Shown in pieces: positions 51,728-60,274 of a DNA stretch of 64,000 nt. The notes beneath the pieces are model-generated. The model was not told the DNA's origin and made no database searches. It saw only the letters and a program-made list of their open reading frames with translations. Each line of letters starts with the position of its first letter. The stretch's first letter is position 1. The DNA comes from DATLFA01 sp039934635 (GTDB lineage: Bacteria; Actinomycetota; Acidimicrobiia; Acidimicrobiales; WLNW01): assembly GCA_039934635.1 (NCBI GenBank), contig JBDTLT010000005.1:1-64000 (forward strand), read 5' to 3'. Position numbers and translations under genes: made by a program.

Positions 51728-52045
51728 TCAGGCGGCGCGGGCGACGATCTCTTCGTCGAGGAGATGGTCGACCCAGTCGAGTGCGAGCGCCCCGCTGTCC
51801 GAGGCGATCGCCATGATGGCCTCGAGGTCGGCCCGCATGTCGTCGGCGAGCACCGCGGTGAGGTGGCTGATATCGGTCAGGCGGTCGGCGATCGACCAGC
51901 GCAGCCCGACATCGTCGGTGGCGCAATACAGATCGAGGAACACGTCGACGCATCGACCCTGCGACAGCAGGACCTGGTCGCCGATCGCGGCGATCGCCGG
52001 TCGGGCAATGCGCTCGATCTGGGTGGAGTGAGTCATGGTTGTCAT
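51728..52045 (-). CDS. Small helical protein of unknown function
   Basis: A 105-residue, mainly alpha-helical acidic protein. RIARPAIAAIGDQVLLSQGR and CVDVFLDLYCATDDVGLRWS are followed by HLTAVLADDMRADLEAIMAI. Two cysteines lie ten residues apart. I do not recognise a family. The ATG at 52045 follows AAAGGGGATCCG, a good ribosome site, so the open frame to 52120 is rejected. It lies 156 bp downstream of the MFS pump gene, with a likely terminator in between, so it is probably transcribed separately. Confidence 0.6.
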   Translation of the reverse strand: MTTMTHSTQIERIARPAIAAIGDQVLLSQGRCVDVFLDLYCATDDVGLRWSIADRLTDISHLTAVLADDMRADLEAIMAIASDSGALALDWVDHLLDEEIVARAA

Positions 52046-52145
52046 CGGATCCCCTTTGAGATGTCGGCAGCGGCCGTATCGACACCATGCGCCGGCGCGC
52101 TGTGTTGGCCCTGACGTCACGCTGAGACCGAACTTCAGCGCGGCC

Positions 52146-52170
52146 CAAAAGGGGTTGGGAGTCGTCTCCC
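52146..52170 (-). terminator. Hairpin after the MFS gene
   Basis: On the minus strand GGGAG and CTCCC pair around ACGA, followed by AACCCCTTTT. The stem is short, but the T-rich end suits an intrinsic terminator for the MFS transcript. Confidence 0.35.
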
Positions 52171-52201
52171 GCCTGGCTTGGAGCGCAGGCCAGACGCGTC
52201 C

Positions 52202-53671
52202 CTAGGCGGGAGCGGCGCTCTTCGCCGCGTTCGCCGACTTCTTGATACGCGGGCGCATCGAGGGAGCGGCGTCGGCGTCGCGAATGATCTGCGCCGCGAA
52301 TCCACCGATCAATGCGACCAGTGCGGCGACGCGGAACACCGTGCGGAACGCACCGAGGCTGGCGGCCCCTTCGATCCGGGCGTCGGGCAGTCGCGCCGCG
52401 AGCACCGTCGCCATGAGCGCGACACCGACGGCCGCGGCGACCTGACGTTGTGCGTTGAAGATGGCGGTGGCGCGGCCCGTGTCCGCGGGGGCGATCGTGG
52501 CAAAGGCCGCGGCTTGCACGCACACCATGCAGGGACCAACAGCGAATCCAACGGCAAACACCAACAGGCGGATCAGCCAGGAACTCGTGTCGAGGGAGAT
52601 GAACGAACACATGAACATCGTTATCGCGACAGCGAAGAGGCCGTATGACATGAGCCGGCGGGGACCGACTCGCGGATACAGCCGAGACATGAACTGTGAC
52701 GAGACGAGAACGCCCAACGCTTCCGGAAAGATCGTCAGTCCGGAATGAAGCGGTGACTCTCCCCGTGCATCCTGCAAGAACTGCGGGACGATGAACAGGA
52801 AGCCGAAGAAGGCAGAGAACGTGAAGAACGAGACGATGTTCACTGCTCGGAAGAGCCGATCGCGCAACATGCGCAGTGGCAGCATGGGTCGGCTGTGACG
52901 CAACTCGACGAACACGAGCGCAACGAGCGCGGCGATGCCGAACGCGGCGCTGGTCAACACGATCGTGGAGGTCCAGCCGCTGCGCGGGCCCTTGCCCAGC
53001 GCGTACAGCAGCAAGGCAAGCCCGCCACCCGACAGGACGAAGCCCGCCGTGTCGAACTTGCCCGCAGAAGCCTCACGATGCTCGCGCAGGAAGAACATGC
53101 CGAAGAGCACCATGACGATGCCGATGGGGACGTTGACGAAGAACACCCAGCGCCACGTCAGATGGTCGGCGAACAGACCACCGAGGATCGGCCCCGACGC
53201 GGGCGCAACGATCGTCGGAATGATGATGATCCGCGCGATACGCGCCCGTTCTTGGGGCGGATACGCGCGGTAGAGCATGGCCGAGCTCACCGGCGTAAGC
53301 ATGCCGCCCCCGACGCCCTGCAAAACGCGTGCGGCGATCAACTGGTTGAGGCTCTGTGATGCGCCGCACATCGCGGATGCCAGCGTGAAGATCGCCATCG
53401 CCGTGAGGTACACCCGCTTCGTGCCGAAGCGATCGCCGAACCAACCGGATGCGGGGATCCACATGGCCAAGCTCAGCAGGTAGCCGACCACCACCCACTC
53501 GATGGACGACGACGTGGCGTCGAGGCTTCGCCCGATCGAGGGGAGCGCGACATTGACGATCGTGATGTCGAGGGCGCTCATGAAATTGCCGGCGACGTGC
53601 ATCACGATCACGACGTGCTTGGGGTCGATGCGGGAACGCGCACCAGAGTTCCCGCCCATCGATGTCCCCAT
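52202..53671 (-). CDS. MFS transporter, DHA2 (EmrB/QacA-like) family
   Basis: A 489-residue, 14-helix drug:proton antiporter-type protein. Helix 1 carries the DHA2 motif SALDITIVNVALPSIGRSL. Motif A appears as GWFGDRFGTKRVYL, and the arginine-containing helix 4 region as ARVLQGVGGGML, with motif C in PTIVAPASGPILGG. The C-terminal tail is basic (RIKKSANAAKSAAPA). Toxic compound export is the family role, with no specific substrate evident. The ATG at 53671 is chosen behind GGGGGCG. A GTG at 53680 is an alternative. No regulator is adjacent. Confidence 0.88.
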   Translation of the reverse strand: MGTSMGGNSGARSRIDPKHVVIVMHVAGNFMSALDITIVNVALPSIGRSLDATSSSIEWVVVGYLLSLAMWIPASGWFGDRFGTKRVYLTAMAIFTLASAMCGASQSLNQLIAARVLQGVGGGMLTPVSSAMLYRAYPPQERARIARIIIIPTIVAPASGPILGGLFADHLTWRWVFFVNVPIGIVMVLFGMFFLREHREASAGKFDTAGFVLSGGGLALLLYALGKGPRSGWTSTIVLTSAAFGIAALVALVFVELRHSRPMLPLRMLRDRLFRAVNIVSFFTFSAFFGFLFIVPQFLQDARGESPLHSGLTIFPEALGVLVSSQFMSRLYPRVGPRRLMSYGLFAVAITMFMCSFISLDTSSWLIRLLVFAVGFAVGPCMVCVQAAAFATIAPADTGRATAIFNAQRQVAAAVGVALMATVLAARLPDARIEGAASLGAFRTVFRVAALVALIGGFAAQIIRDADAAPSMRPRIKKSANAAKSAAPA

Positions 53672-53774
53672 CGCCCCCACTCTGCCCCAATTGGAGTGGT
53701 CAGGCGAACGCCGCCGGTGTGCCAGTTGTTGCCGATTCGGCTATATCCGACTGCCGAATGCCGAGAAGGTCGCG

Positions 53775-54239
53775 TCAGCGTCGATAGACGTTGTTCGACC
53801 AGTCGCCCGCCATCTCGTAGTTGGTGTTGAACTGCTCGAACTCGACCCAAAGGTCGCCGTTCCAGGGGTCGTAGACGTGGACCTCGACGGGTTCGCACAC
53901 TTCGCCGGTGTCGCCACCTTTGATCCCGGCCACAACGATGCTGTGGTACGCGTTGCCCGGTACCTGGATCAGCATGGGGCCGTTGCTAGCGAGCCACTGT
54001 TCCCATCCGTCGGCGCCTTGACAGACCGGATAGATCTGAGTGAGGCCGTATTGAGACGCAACCTGCCCAAGCTCGAGTTCGGTCGCACCGTCGTCCCACA
54101 CGCTGGTGGGATTGCTCTGTTGCATCTCGCGGACGATTTCCATGTCGGAGCTACGACCCGTCATCATTGCGGTCGACGCGGCCCAACAGGTATTCGTCGT
54201 GGACTGCTTGACGTAGTTCAGCGGAAAGTCGATGGCCAT
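53775..54239 (-). CDS. Papain-like cysteine peptidase (C70/AvrRpt2-like)
   Basis: A 154-residue protein with a papain-like triad: C18 in TNTCWAASTAMM, H98 in NAYHSIVVAG and D123 in VYDPWNGDL. The spacing and the DPWNG motif match the C70/C39-like papain fold group that includes AvrRpt2. There is no signal peptide. It would therefore act inside the cell or leave by a non-classical route. Possible roles are peptide processing or a toxin-like activity. Genes on both sides give no functional link. Confidence 0.72.
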   Translation of the reverse strand: MAIDFPLNYVKQSTTNTCWAASTAMMTGRSSDMEIVREMQQSNPTSVWDDGATELELGQVASQYGLTQIYPVCQGADGWEQWLASNGPMLIQVPGNAYHSIVVAGIKGGDTGEVCEPVEVHVYDPWNGDLWVEFEQFNTNYEMAGDWSNNVYRR

Positions 54240-54308
54240 CGCGTCCCCCTATGGTTGGTGGCGATTACCGCAAACAGTAGCGATGCCGCAACTCTGGGTC
54301 GACGGCGA

Positions 54309-54905
54309 TCACGCCTTGACGTGCTTACCCGGTGTTGCGGAGCGAACGTGAATGCGTTCGCCGGGCCGGCCGAGGATGCTGAGGATTTCGACCGGTTTGT
54401 TGCCGGCCGGTCCGAACCAGTGCGGTTGCGCGGTGTCGAATTCGGCGACTTCGCCGGGCCTGAGTGTGATATCGCTGTCGGCGAGGATCAGCCGTAGGTC
54501 GCCGGCGAGAACATAGAGCCATTCGTCGCCCTCGTGAGTGCGAAGTTTGGGTGGGCCTTTTTCGGGCAGGATGATCACTTTCCACGCATGCATTCCGCGT
54601 GGGTGTCGCGTGAGCGGCACGACGATGCGTCCGTTGCGTGCTTGCGGCGTGAGCCGGATGCGGGAGTTGCCGTACTCGGGGGCCCCGACGAGGTCGTCGA
54701 GGGGCACGCGATGCGCGTGCGCGATCGGTAACAGCAACTCGAGGCTGGGCTTGCGTTCCCCGTGTTCGAGACGTGACAAGGTGCTTTTGGAGATGCCGGT
54801 CTCGGCGGCCAACTCGGCCAGGGTCACGCCCCGCTGGGTGCGCACCCGTTTGAGGCGGGGACCCACCTCGGCCAGTACGGCGTCGATCTCCGCGGAGGTC
54901 TTCAT
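54309..54905 (-). CDS. XRE-family regulator with cupin sensor domain
   Basis: A 198-residue HTH-cupin regulator. The HTH spans about residues 15-70 (RLKRVRTQRGVTLAELAAET, GISKSTLSRLEHGERKPSLE), and the cupin spans about 105-185 (LRTHEGDEWLYVLAGDLRLI, LRPGEVAEFDTAQPHWFGPA). The gene is divergent from a thioredoxin-reductase-like gene, and an inverted repeat lies between them, which fits control of that enzyme by this regulator. The effector is unknown. Confidence 0.85.
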   Translation of the reverse strand: MKTSAEIDAVLAEVGPRLKRVRTQRGVTLAELAAETGISKSTLSRLEHGERKPSLELLLPIAHAHRVPLDDLVGAPEYGNSRIRLTPQARNGRIVVPLTRHPRGMHAWKVIILPEKGPPKLRTHEGDEWLYVLAGDLRLILADSDITLRPGEVAEFDTAQPHWFGPAGNKPVEILSILGRPGERIHVRSATPGKHVKA

Positions 54906-54921
54906 TCGCGTCAGTCAAGTA

Positions 54922-54959
54922 CGCGTTCCCGGAAACAGCAACAAATCTTGCGGAACGCG
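54922..54959. promoter_or_regulatory. Inverted repeat in the XRE-cupin/reductase divergent region
   Basis: CGCGTTCC at 54922-54929 and GGAACGCG at 54952-54959 are exact 8-bp inverted half sites with 22 bp between them, about two helical turns plus. They sit between the two divergent starts and are the best candidate operator of the XRE-cupin regulator. Confidence 0.45.
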
Positions 54960-54994
54960 AGCCGATGAACCACGCTGCAGTGGAGGTGATCGCT

Positions 54995-55933
54995 ATGGAA
55001 GCGCAGTCCTATGACGTAGTGGTGGTTGGGGGCGGAGCGGCCGGCCTGAGCGCCGCGCTCGTGTTGGGCCGAGCGCGGCGCCGTGTCGCGGTGATCGATG
55101 CCGGAGCACCCCGCAACGCGCCTGCGGCACACATGCAGGGGTTCCTGTCGCGCGACGGGATGTCGCCGACGGACTTCCTCGCCGTGGGCCGGGCCGAGGT
55201 GGTCGGGTACGGCGTCGAGTTGATCGCCGATCAAGTGCGCGCAATCGCGCCCGGATTCGTCGTTCGACTCGCCGGTGGCCGCGAGTTGACGGCGCGACGC
55301 ATCTTGGTCGCAACCGGTGTCAGCGACGAGTTGCCGGACATCCCCGGCGTCCGCGAACGATGGGGCCGCGATCTCTTGCACTGCCCGTATTGCCACGGGT
55401 GGGAAGTGCGCGATCAGCCCGTAGGTGTGTTGGGCACACTGCCCGGGTCGGTGCTGCATGCACAACTCGTTCGGCAGTGGTCCGACGACGTGGTCTTCTT
55501 CGTCCACACGTACAACCTCGACGCCGCCGAACGTACGCAATTGGAAGCACGCGGCATTCGAGTCGTCGAGGGCAACGTAGCGCGGTTGGTGATCGACGAT
55601 GACCGATTGACCGGTGTCGAGTTGACCGACGGCCAAGTGATTGCACGGACCGCGGTGTTCGTCCGGCCGGGCAACGTCCCTCACGCCGATGGATTGCTGC
55701 CCGCTCTGGGCTGCGATCACAACGAAGCCGGCTTCGTCACCGTCGATGCCACGGGCAAGACAAGCGCGTTCGGTGTCTGGGCTGCCGGCAACGTGGTCGA
55801 TCCGCGGGCACAGGTGATCACCTCGGCCGGCGCCGGCTCTGCGGCGGCAATCGCCATCAACGCGGACTTGGTCCAAGACGATGTCGAACGCGCGGTGAAC
55901 GACCTCGACAGGTTGGCGGTCAGTGGACGTTGA
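54995..55933 (+). CDS. NAD(P)/FAD-dependent oxidoreductase, thioredoxin-reductase-like
   Basis: A 312-residue two-Rossmann flavoprotein. The FAD motif is VVGGGAAGLSAALVLGRARR (GGGAAG at 12-17), the redox-active pair is C130/C133 in LLHCPYCHGWEV, and the late FAD contact reads GVWAAGNVVDPRAQ. Thus it keeps the CxxC of thioredoxin reductase, unlike the fusion protein at 17760. The second Rossmann motif is poor (GTLPGS), so the nicotinamide partner or electron donor is open. I chose the ATG at 54995 because GGAGGTGA stands just before it. Regulation by the divergent XRE-cupin protein is likely. Confidence 0.85.
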   Translation: MEAQSYDVVVVGGGAAGLSAALVLGRARRRVAVIDAGAPRNAPAAHMQGFLSRDGMSPTDFLAVGRAEVVGYGVELIADQVRAIAPGFVVRLAGGRELTARRILVATGVSDELPDIPGVRERWGRDLLHCPYCHGWEVRDQPVGVLGTLPGSVLHAQLVRQWSDDVVFFVHTYNLDAAERTQLEARGIRVVEGNVARLVIDDDRLTGVELTDGQVIARTAVFVRPGNVPHADGLLPALGCDHNEAGFVTVDATGKTSAFGVWAAGNVVDPRAQVITSAGAGSAAAIAINADLVQDDVERAVNDLDRLAVSGR

Positions 55934-58109
55934 GCTCTCGCGCCGCTTGGACCGCGGCCTTGCGGTCGCCCACACCGAGCTTGCGGTAGATCGCCCGGCA
56001 ATGCGTCTTGACCGTGTTGAGCGACACGAACAATTCAGACGCGATCTCGCGCTGTGACAACTTGGACGGCAGGTACCGCAAGACGGAAAGCTCGCGATCG
56101 GTCAATTGATCGATTGTCGGAGCGTCACGGGTCTTGCTGCGGGTGTTGACGCCGTGGCGAGATTCGACCCGCGCGAGGTACCGGCCCGCGATGCCAGGAT
56201 CGGGAAGCTGATCCATGACGGCGCGTGCTTCTTCGAGAAGTAGCGCGGCGGCATCACCGAGCTCGGCGCAAGTGTCGCCGCACATCGCAAGGACGTAGCC
56301 GAGGACGAGTGGCGTCGATGCGCGTCGGGCGACGTCGATGGCATGTCCGACGTCGGCCCGCGGATCGTCGGCCCCGGTGCGCGATCGGATCGCATACGCC
56401 GGTGCGACGCTGTGATACGTGTCGAGCCCATACGCCTCCGCGGTCGTGATGGCGGTATTCGCCGCGGCGAGCGCGGCTGCGGTCGAGCCATCTTCGAATT
56501 CGACGACGGCGAGGTGCACGAGCGCGTTGACCTCGACGGCTCGGGCGCCTTCTCCGAGCGCCTTCTGCACGGCGAGCCGCAGGACGCGTCGCGCGTCGTC
56601 CGATTGTCCGGCCCATGCGAAGGCGGCGCCCGCGGCGGCGGCGCGCGTGCACGAGTGCGGAACGAGCTGGTCTGTCGCAGTGATCTCGCGCGCGACGGCG
56701 AGCGCGGTGGCGACGTCGCCACGAGCAAGCGCGTTGTTCATGCGCGGCGCGATCGCGAAGCCGAGGTCGAACGAATCCGGAGCGACCTCGGCCACGATGT
56801 CGAGCCATCGATCAGATTCGTCGTAGCGGCCGGCGAGGAACTCACACCAGCCATAGAGCAGTGCGGGCCACGCGGTCGTGCGAGTGGTGTCGCCGAGCTC
56901 CTGGAGGATGTCGCGAAGCGTGTCGCTCTGACCTTGGGCGAGCAGGCGCGGTCCCTCCACGCTCAGTAACTTCGCCACTTCGTCGACGGAGCCCGCAGCC
57001 AGCCAATGCACGATTGCTTGGCCGCCATCACCGCGCGCGGCGAACCACGCCGCTGCTCTCGCGTGGAGTTCGGCAATGCGTTCAGGGTAGGTGTGCTGCG
57101 CTTCCAACCGAAGCAGATCGCGCAAGAGGTGGTGATAGCGGAACCAGGTGCCTGTGTGATCCAGACCGATGAGCAATTGATTGGCGCGGGCGGTGTCACG
57201 TAGCCACGTTGTGCCACCGGTTGCACCGGTGATGGCGTCGACGAGATCGCCCGTCATCTGTTCGAGGATCGACGTCTGCAACAGGACGTGCCGGTCGTCG
57301 TCGCCGAGGGTCGCGAGCAGTTCGTCGCGTAGGTATTCGACAACGAGTTGGTCATCGCCACGGAAGGCCTCCACGAAACCAGCACGGTCCGACGCGCGGT
57401 CCAACGAGAACCCAGCGAGCACGAGTCCGGCAGCCCAGCCTTCGGTGCGACCGCACAACTGCTCGGCCAGTTCACGCTCGAGTGGCTGGCGCGCCGACCC
57501 GAGGAGCCCGGCCGTCTCGTCGGTGTCGAAGCGAAGGTCAGCGGCGCGCACTTCGGCGAGCCGATGGCGCACGCGTAGACGGCCGAGCCGAAACGGCGGA
57601 TCGACACGGGTTGCGAGCACGATCGTCACGCGCTCGGGACACAGGTCGATGAGTCGCTCCATACCCCGGTGAATGCCTGCGTGGTCGATCAGGTGGTAGT
57701 CGTCGATCACCACGACGAGCGACTCAGACGGTTCGGCGAGTGAGTTCACGAGCGCGGACACGACCACGACATCGTCGCCCTGCGAACCCGCGACGACCGA
57801 TGCCAGATCGGTCATCGCCGTCGCACGGGCCAACGCGATCGCTTGGATGACATAACTCCAGAACCGCGCGGGATCGCCATCTCGTTCTTCCACCTGCAAC
57901 CACGCGACCGCGCCGGGCCGGCTCGCCGACCACGAGGCCAAGAGTGTGGATTTGCCCGAGCCTGCGGGCGCACTCACGAGTAGAAAGCGCGCACCTCCGT
58001 CCACTGCGTTGTCGAGCAGATCATCGAGGCGCGACCGCCGAATCAGCGAAGGAGGGGGCACGGGCGGGCGAAGCTTGGTCGCCGCCAGCCCCATTTCGAG
58101 TGCGGTCAT
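55920..58109 (-). CDS. MalT-like LuxR family regulator (large ATP-binding)
   Basis: A 729-residue STAND-type regulator. The P-loop is LVSAPAGSGKSTLLASW near residue 45, Walker B is LVVVIDDYHLI, and LVLATRVDPP-like text (IVLATRVDPPFRLGRLR) is the sensor 1 region. A winged-helix and a helical TPR-like section follow, then the C-terminal LuxR HTH starting LTDRELSVLRYLPSKLSQRE and ending NTVKTHCRAIYRKLGV. It is an inducer- and ATP-dependent activator. The inducer and targets are unknown. It overlaps the convergent reductase gene by 14 bp. An alternative start is the ATG at 58094. Confidence 0.87.
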   Translation of the reverse strand: MTALEMGLAATKLRPPVPPPSLIRRSRLDDLLDNAVDGGARFLLVSAPAGSGKSTLLASWSASRPGAVAWLQVEERDGDPARFWSYVIQAIALARATAMTDLASVVAGSQGDDVVVVSALVNSLAEPSESLVVVIDDYHLIDHAGIHRGMERLIDLCPERVTIVLATRVDPPFRLGRLRVRHRLAEVRAADLRFDTDETAGLLGSARQPLERELAEQLCGRTEGWAAGLVLAGFSLDRASDRAGFVEAFRGDDQLVVEYLRDELLATLGDDDRHVLLQTSILEQMTGDLVDAITGATGGTTWLRDTARANQLLIGLDHTGTWFRYHHLLRDLLRLEAQHTYPERIAELHARAAAWFAARGDGGQAIVHWLAAGSVDEVAKLLSVEGPRLLAQGQSDTLRDILQELGDTTRTTAWPALLYGWCEFLAGRYDESDRWLDIVAEVAPDSFDLGFAIAPRMNNALARGDVATALAVAREITATDQLVPHSCTRAAAAGAAFAWAGQSDDARRVLRLAVQKALGEGARAVEVNALVHLAVVEFEDGSTAAALAAANTAITTAEAYGLDTYHSVAPAYAIRSRTGADDPRADVGHAIDVARRASTPLVLGYVLAMCGDTCAELGDAAALLLEEARAVMDQLPDPGIAGRYLARVESRHGVNTRSKTRDAPTIDQLTDRELSVLRYLPSKLSQREIASELFVSLNTVKTHCRAIYRKLGVGDRKAAVQAARELNVH

Positions 58110-58203
58110 CGTCCGTACGCTACGCGGCCCGGCACGGAGTCACCCGGGTGAGATTGCCGATCGTGCGAGGCGCGCTCATGCCGATCGGCGTGATGTTGGT
58201 GTC

Positions 58204-58467
58204 ATGCCCCAACCAACCACCTACGAGATCGTGCTGCGAGGCCGAGCGAGTGCTCGGGTCCTGCGGCCGCTCGTCGACGACTTCACCCTGGAATATCCCC
58301 GCGACGGAGTGACCCGCCTGGTCGGCGCCGTCAGCGATGCCGCGCACCTGCACGGCATCTTGAGCCACCTCACGTCGGTGAACGTGGAACTCATCTCTGT
58401 CCGGGCCCTCGATCTCCACGCCCTCGATCTCCATCCAATCGACCCAAAAGGAAGCGCACGCTCATGA
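58204..58467 (+). CDS. Small protein coupled to ABC exporter
   Basis: An 87-residue protein of unknown fold. It begins MPQPTTYEIVLRGRASARVL and resembles small ACT-like or ferredoxin-like domains (LVGAVSDAAHLHGILSHL) encoded before ABC ATPases in actinobacteria. The tail contains a repeated ALDLH caused by a 15-bp tandem duplication at 58405-58434. Its stop overlaps the ATG of the ABC ATPase (ATGA), indicating one operon. Confidence 0.6.
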   Translation: MPQPTTYEIVLRGRASARVLRPLVDDFTLEYPRDGVTRLVGAVSDAAHLHGILSHLTSVNVELISVRALDLHALDLHPIDPKGSARS

Positions 58468-59360
58468 TCACGGTCTCAGGAATCACCAAGCGCTACGGCA
58501 CGCGAATCGCCGTCGACGATATGAGCTTCGACGTAGCCGCCGGCCGCGTCACGGGTTTCGTCGGCCCGAACGGGGCGGGCAAATCGACGACCATGCGAAT
58601 GATGGTCGGGCTCACTCGACCCGACCGTGGCGAGGTCCGCTACGACGGCGTCGACTTCACGAAGCTGCGCACACCCGCTCGCGTTGTCGGATCGGTCCTC
58701 GATGCGCGGTGCATGCACCCCGGTCGCACTGCTCGCAATCACCTTCGGGCGACGGCCGCCATCAGTGGTATCGATGGCCGCCGGGCGAATGAGGTGTTGG
58801 CCGAGGTCGGGCTCGAGACCGCGGCCGACCAGCGCGCCGGTGGCTTCTCGCTCGGGATGCGGCAGCGGCTGGCGCTTGCCGGCGCACTACTCGGCGATCC
58901 CGAGGTGTTGCTGCTCGACGAACCGTCGAACGGTCTCGACCCCGATGGCATCCGATGGCTGCGCAACTACCTCCGCAGCTTCGCCGATCGTGGAGGCACG
59001 GTCTTCGTCTCGAGCCACCTCATCAGCGAGCTCGCCATGTTCGCCGATGATCTCGTGGTGGTCGGTGGAGCAAAGCTGCTCGCTGCGGAATCGGTCGACG
59101 CGATCACCGCTCGCAGCGGCATCGCAGTGATCGTCGAAACCCCGGAACCGGCGGATCTCGTCAGCGCACTGTCGGTGCATGGCCTTGTCGCCGAAGTCAC
59201 CGGCGAGCGACTGCTCGTGCGGGGCACGACGAAGGCGGCGGTTTCGCAGATCGCCTTCGATGCCCGCATCCGTGTGCTCGGCCTCACGGAAACCTCGCAA
59301 TCCCTCGAAGACAGCCTGCTCGAGATGACGAAGGCGTCTGCCGAGTTCGCCTCCGCTTGA
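58464..59360 (+). CDS. ABC transporter ATP-binding protein
   Basis: A 298-residue ABC-2-type ATPase. Walker A is GPNGAGKST near residue 34, the Q-loop region is VGLTRPDRG, the signature is FSLGMRQRLALAGALLG, and Walker B/D-loop is VLLLDEPSNGLDPDG, then the H-loop SSHLISEL. It works with the permease at 59399. The coupled small protein precedes it. Exported substrate unknown. Confidence 0.9.
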   Translation: MITVSGITKRYGTRIAVDDMSFDVAAGRVTGFVGPNGAGKSTTMRMMVGLTRPDRGEVRYDGVDFTKLRTPARVVGSVLDARCMHPGRTARNHLRATAAISGIDGRRANEVLAEVGLETAADQRAGGFSLGMRQRLALAGALLGDPEVLLLDEPSNGLDPDGIRWLRNYLRSFADRGGTVFVSSHLISELAMFADDLVVVGGAKLLAAESVDAITARSGIAVIVETPEPADLVSALSVHGLVAEVTGERLLVRGTTKAAVSQIAFDARIRVLGLTETSQSLEDSLLEMTKASAEFASA

Positions 59361-59398
59361 TTTGCCCGACAACAACAACTCACAAAAGGAACCGACCC

Positions 59399-60238
59399 AT
59401 GACTATCACCGCAACTCCATCGATCGACTCATCACACGCGCCCACCGGCGCAGCTCGATTCTCGCGAGCGACCCGAACCAGACATGACGACGTGAGGGCG
59501 GTGCGCACCGTGCTCCGGAGCGAATGGATCAAGCTCTCGTCCGTTCGTGTCAACACCGTGATCCTCGGGGGCACCGCCGCCATCGGAGCTTTCGTTTCGT
59601 GGGCATGCGCCACGTTCGTGACCGACGAAGTGCAAACCGTCTCCGAAGTCTTCATCTTCTCGACCGTGCTCACCGCAGTGATTGCCGCGGTCGCGGGGAT
59701 CGTGTTGTTCACCGCCGAAGCGCAACACGGCACTCTGGCCACGGCCCTCGCGGCGCAACCGGCGCGGTGGGTCCTCGTCGCGGCGAAGACGGTTGCGGCG
59801 GCGGCGTTCGGGCTTGTGCTCGGGGCCGCCGGTATGACCGCCGGCTTCGCCGGCGCGGTACTCGGTGGTCTCGCCATGGGCGACACGTCCACCATGGTAG
59901 TGACCACGCTGTGGGCGCTGCTGTTCACTTCGCTGTCTGCAGTGCTCGGGTTGGGTTTCGGCCTGATCGTTCGCCACACCGCGGGAACCATCACCGGTGT
60001 GTTGGTGTGGGGGCTCGTCATCGAGAACATGCTCACCGTGTTCACCGCCGAGCAGGTCTCGCGCTTTCTCCCCTTCGTCGCCGGCAACAACCTTCTCGGC
60101 ATCGAAGGCGAAGGCGCCTTCGCCGAGAATCCCGCGCTCGCGCTGACCCGCCCCCAGGATGCGCTCATCTTTGGTGGGTATGCGATCGCCGCACTGGCCA
60201 TCGGGACCGTCCTGCTCTACCGGCGTGACGCGAACTGA
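59399..60238 (+). CDS. ABC-2 family transporter permease
   Basis: A 279-residue membrane protein with six predicted helices (for example VILGGTAAIGAFVSWACATF and ALLFTSLSAVLGLGFGLIV). The region VRTVLRSEWIKLSSVRV just before helix 1 is the usual coupling helix of actinobacterial ABC-2 permeases. AAAAGGAACCGACCC stands before the ATG. It completes the three-gene exporter with 58204 and 58464. Confidence 0.85.
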   Translation: MTITATPSIDSSHAPTGAARFSRATRTRHDDVRAVRTVLRSEWIKLSSVRVNTVILGGTAAIGAFVSWACATFVTDEVQTVSEVFIFSTVLTAVIAAVAGIVLFTAEAQHGTLATALAAQPARWVLVAAKTVAAAAFGLVLGAAGMTAGFAGAVLGGLAMGDTSTMVVTTLWALLFTSLSAVLGLGFGLIVRHTAGTITGVLVWGLVIENMLTVFTAEQVSRFLPFVAGNNLLGIEGEGAFAENPALALTRPQDALIFGGYAIAALAIGTVLLYRRDAN

Positions 60239-60274
60239 TCTGAGCGCGCGGGCCTCACGCCGTAACATCGAGTC

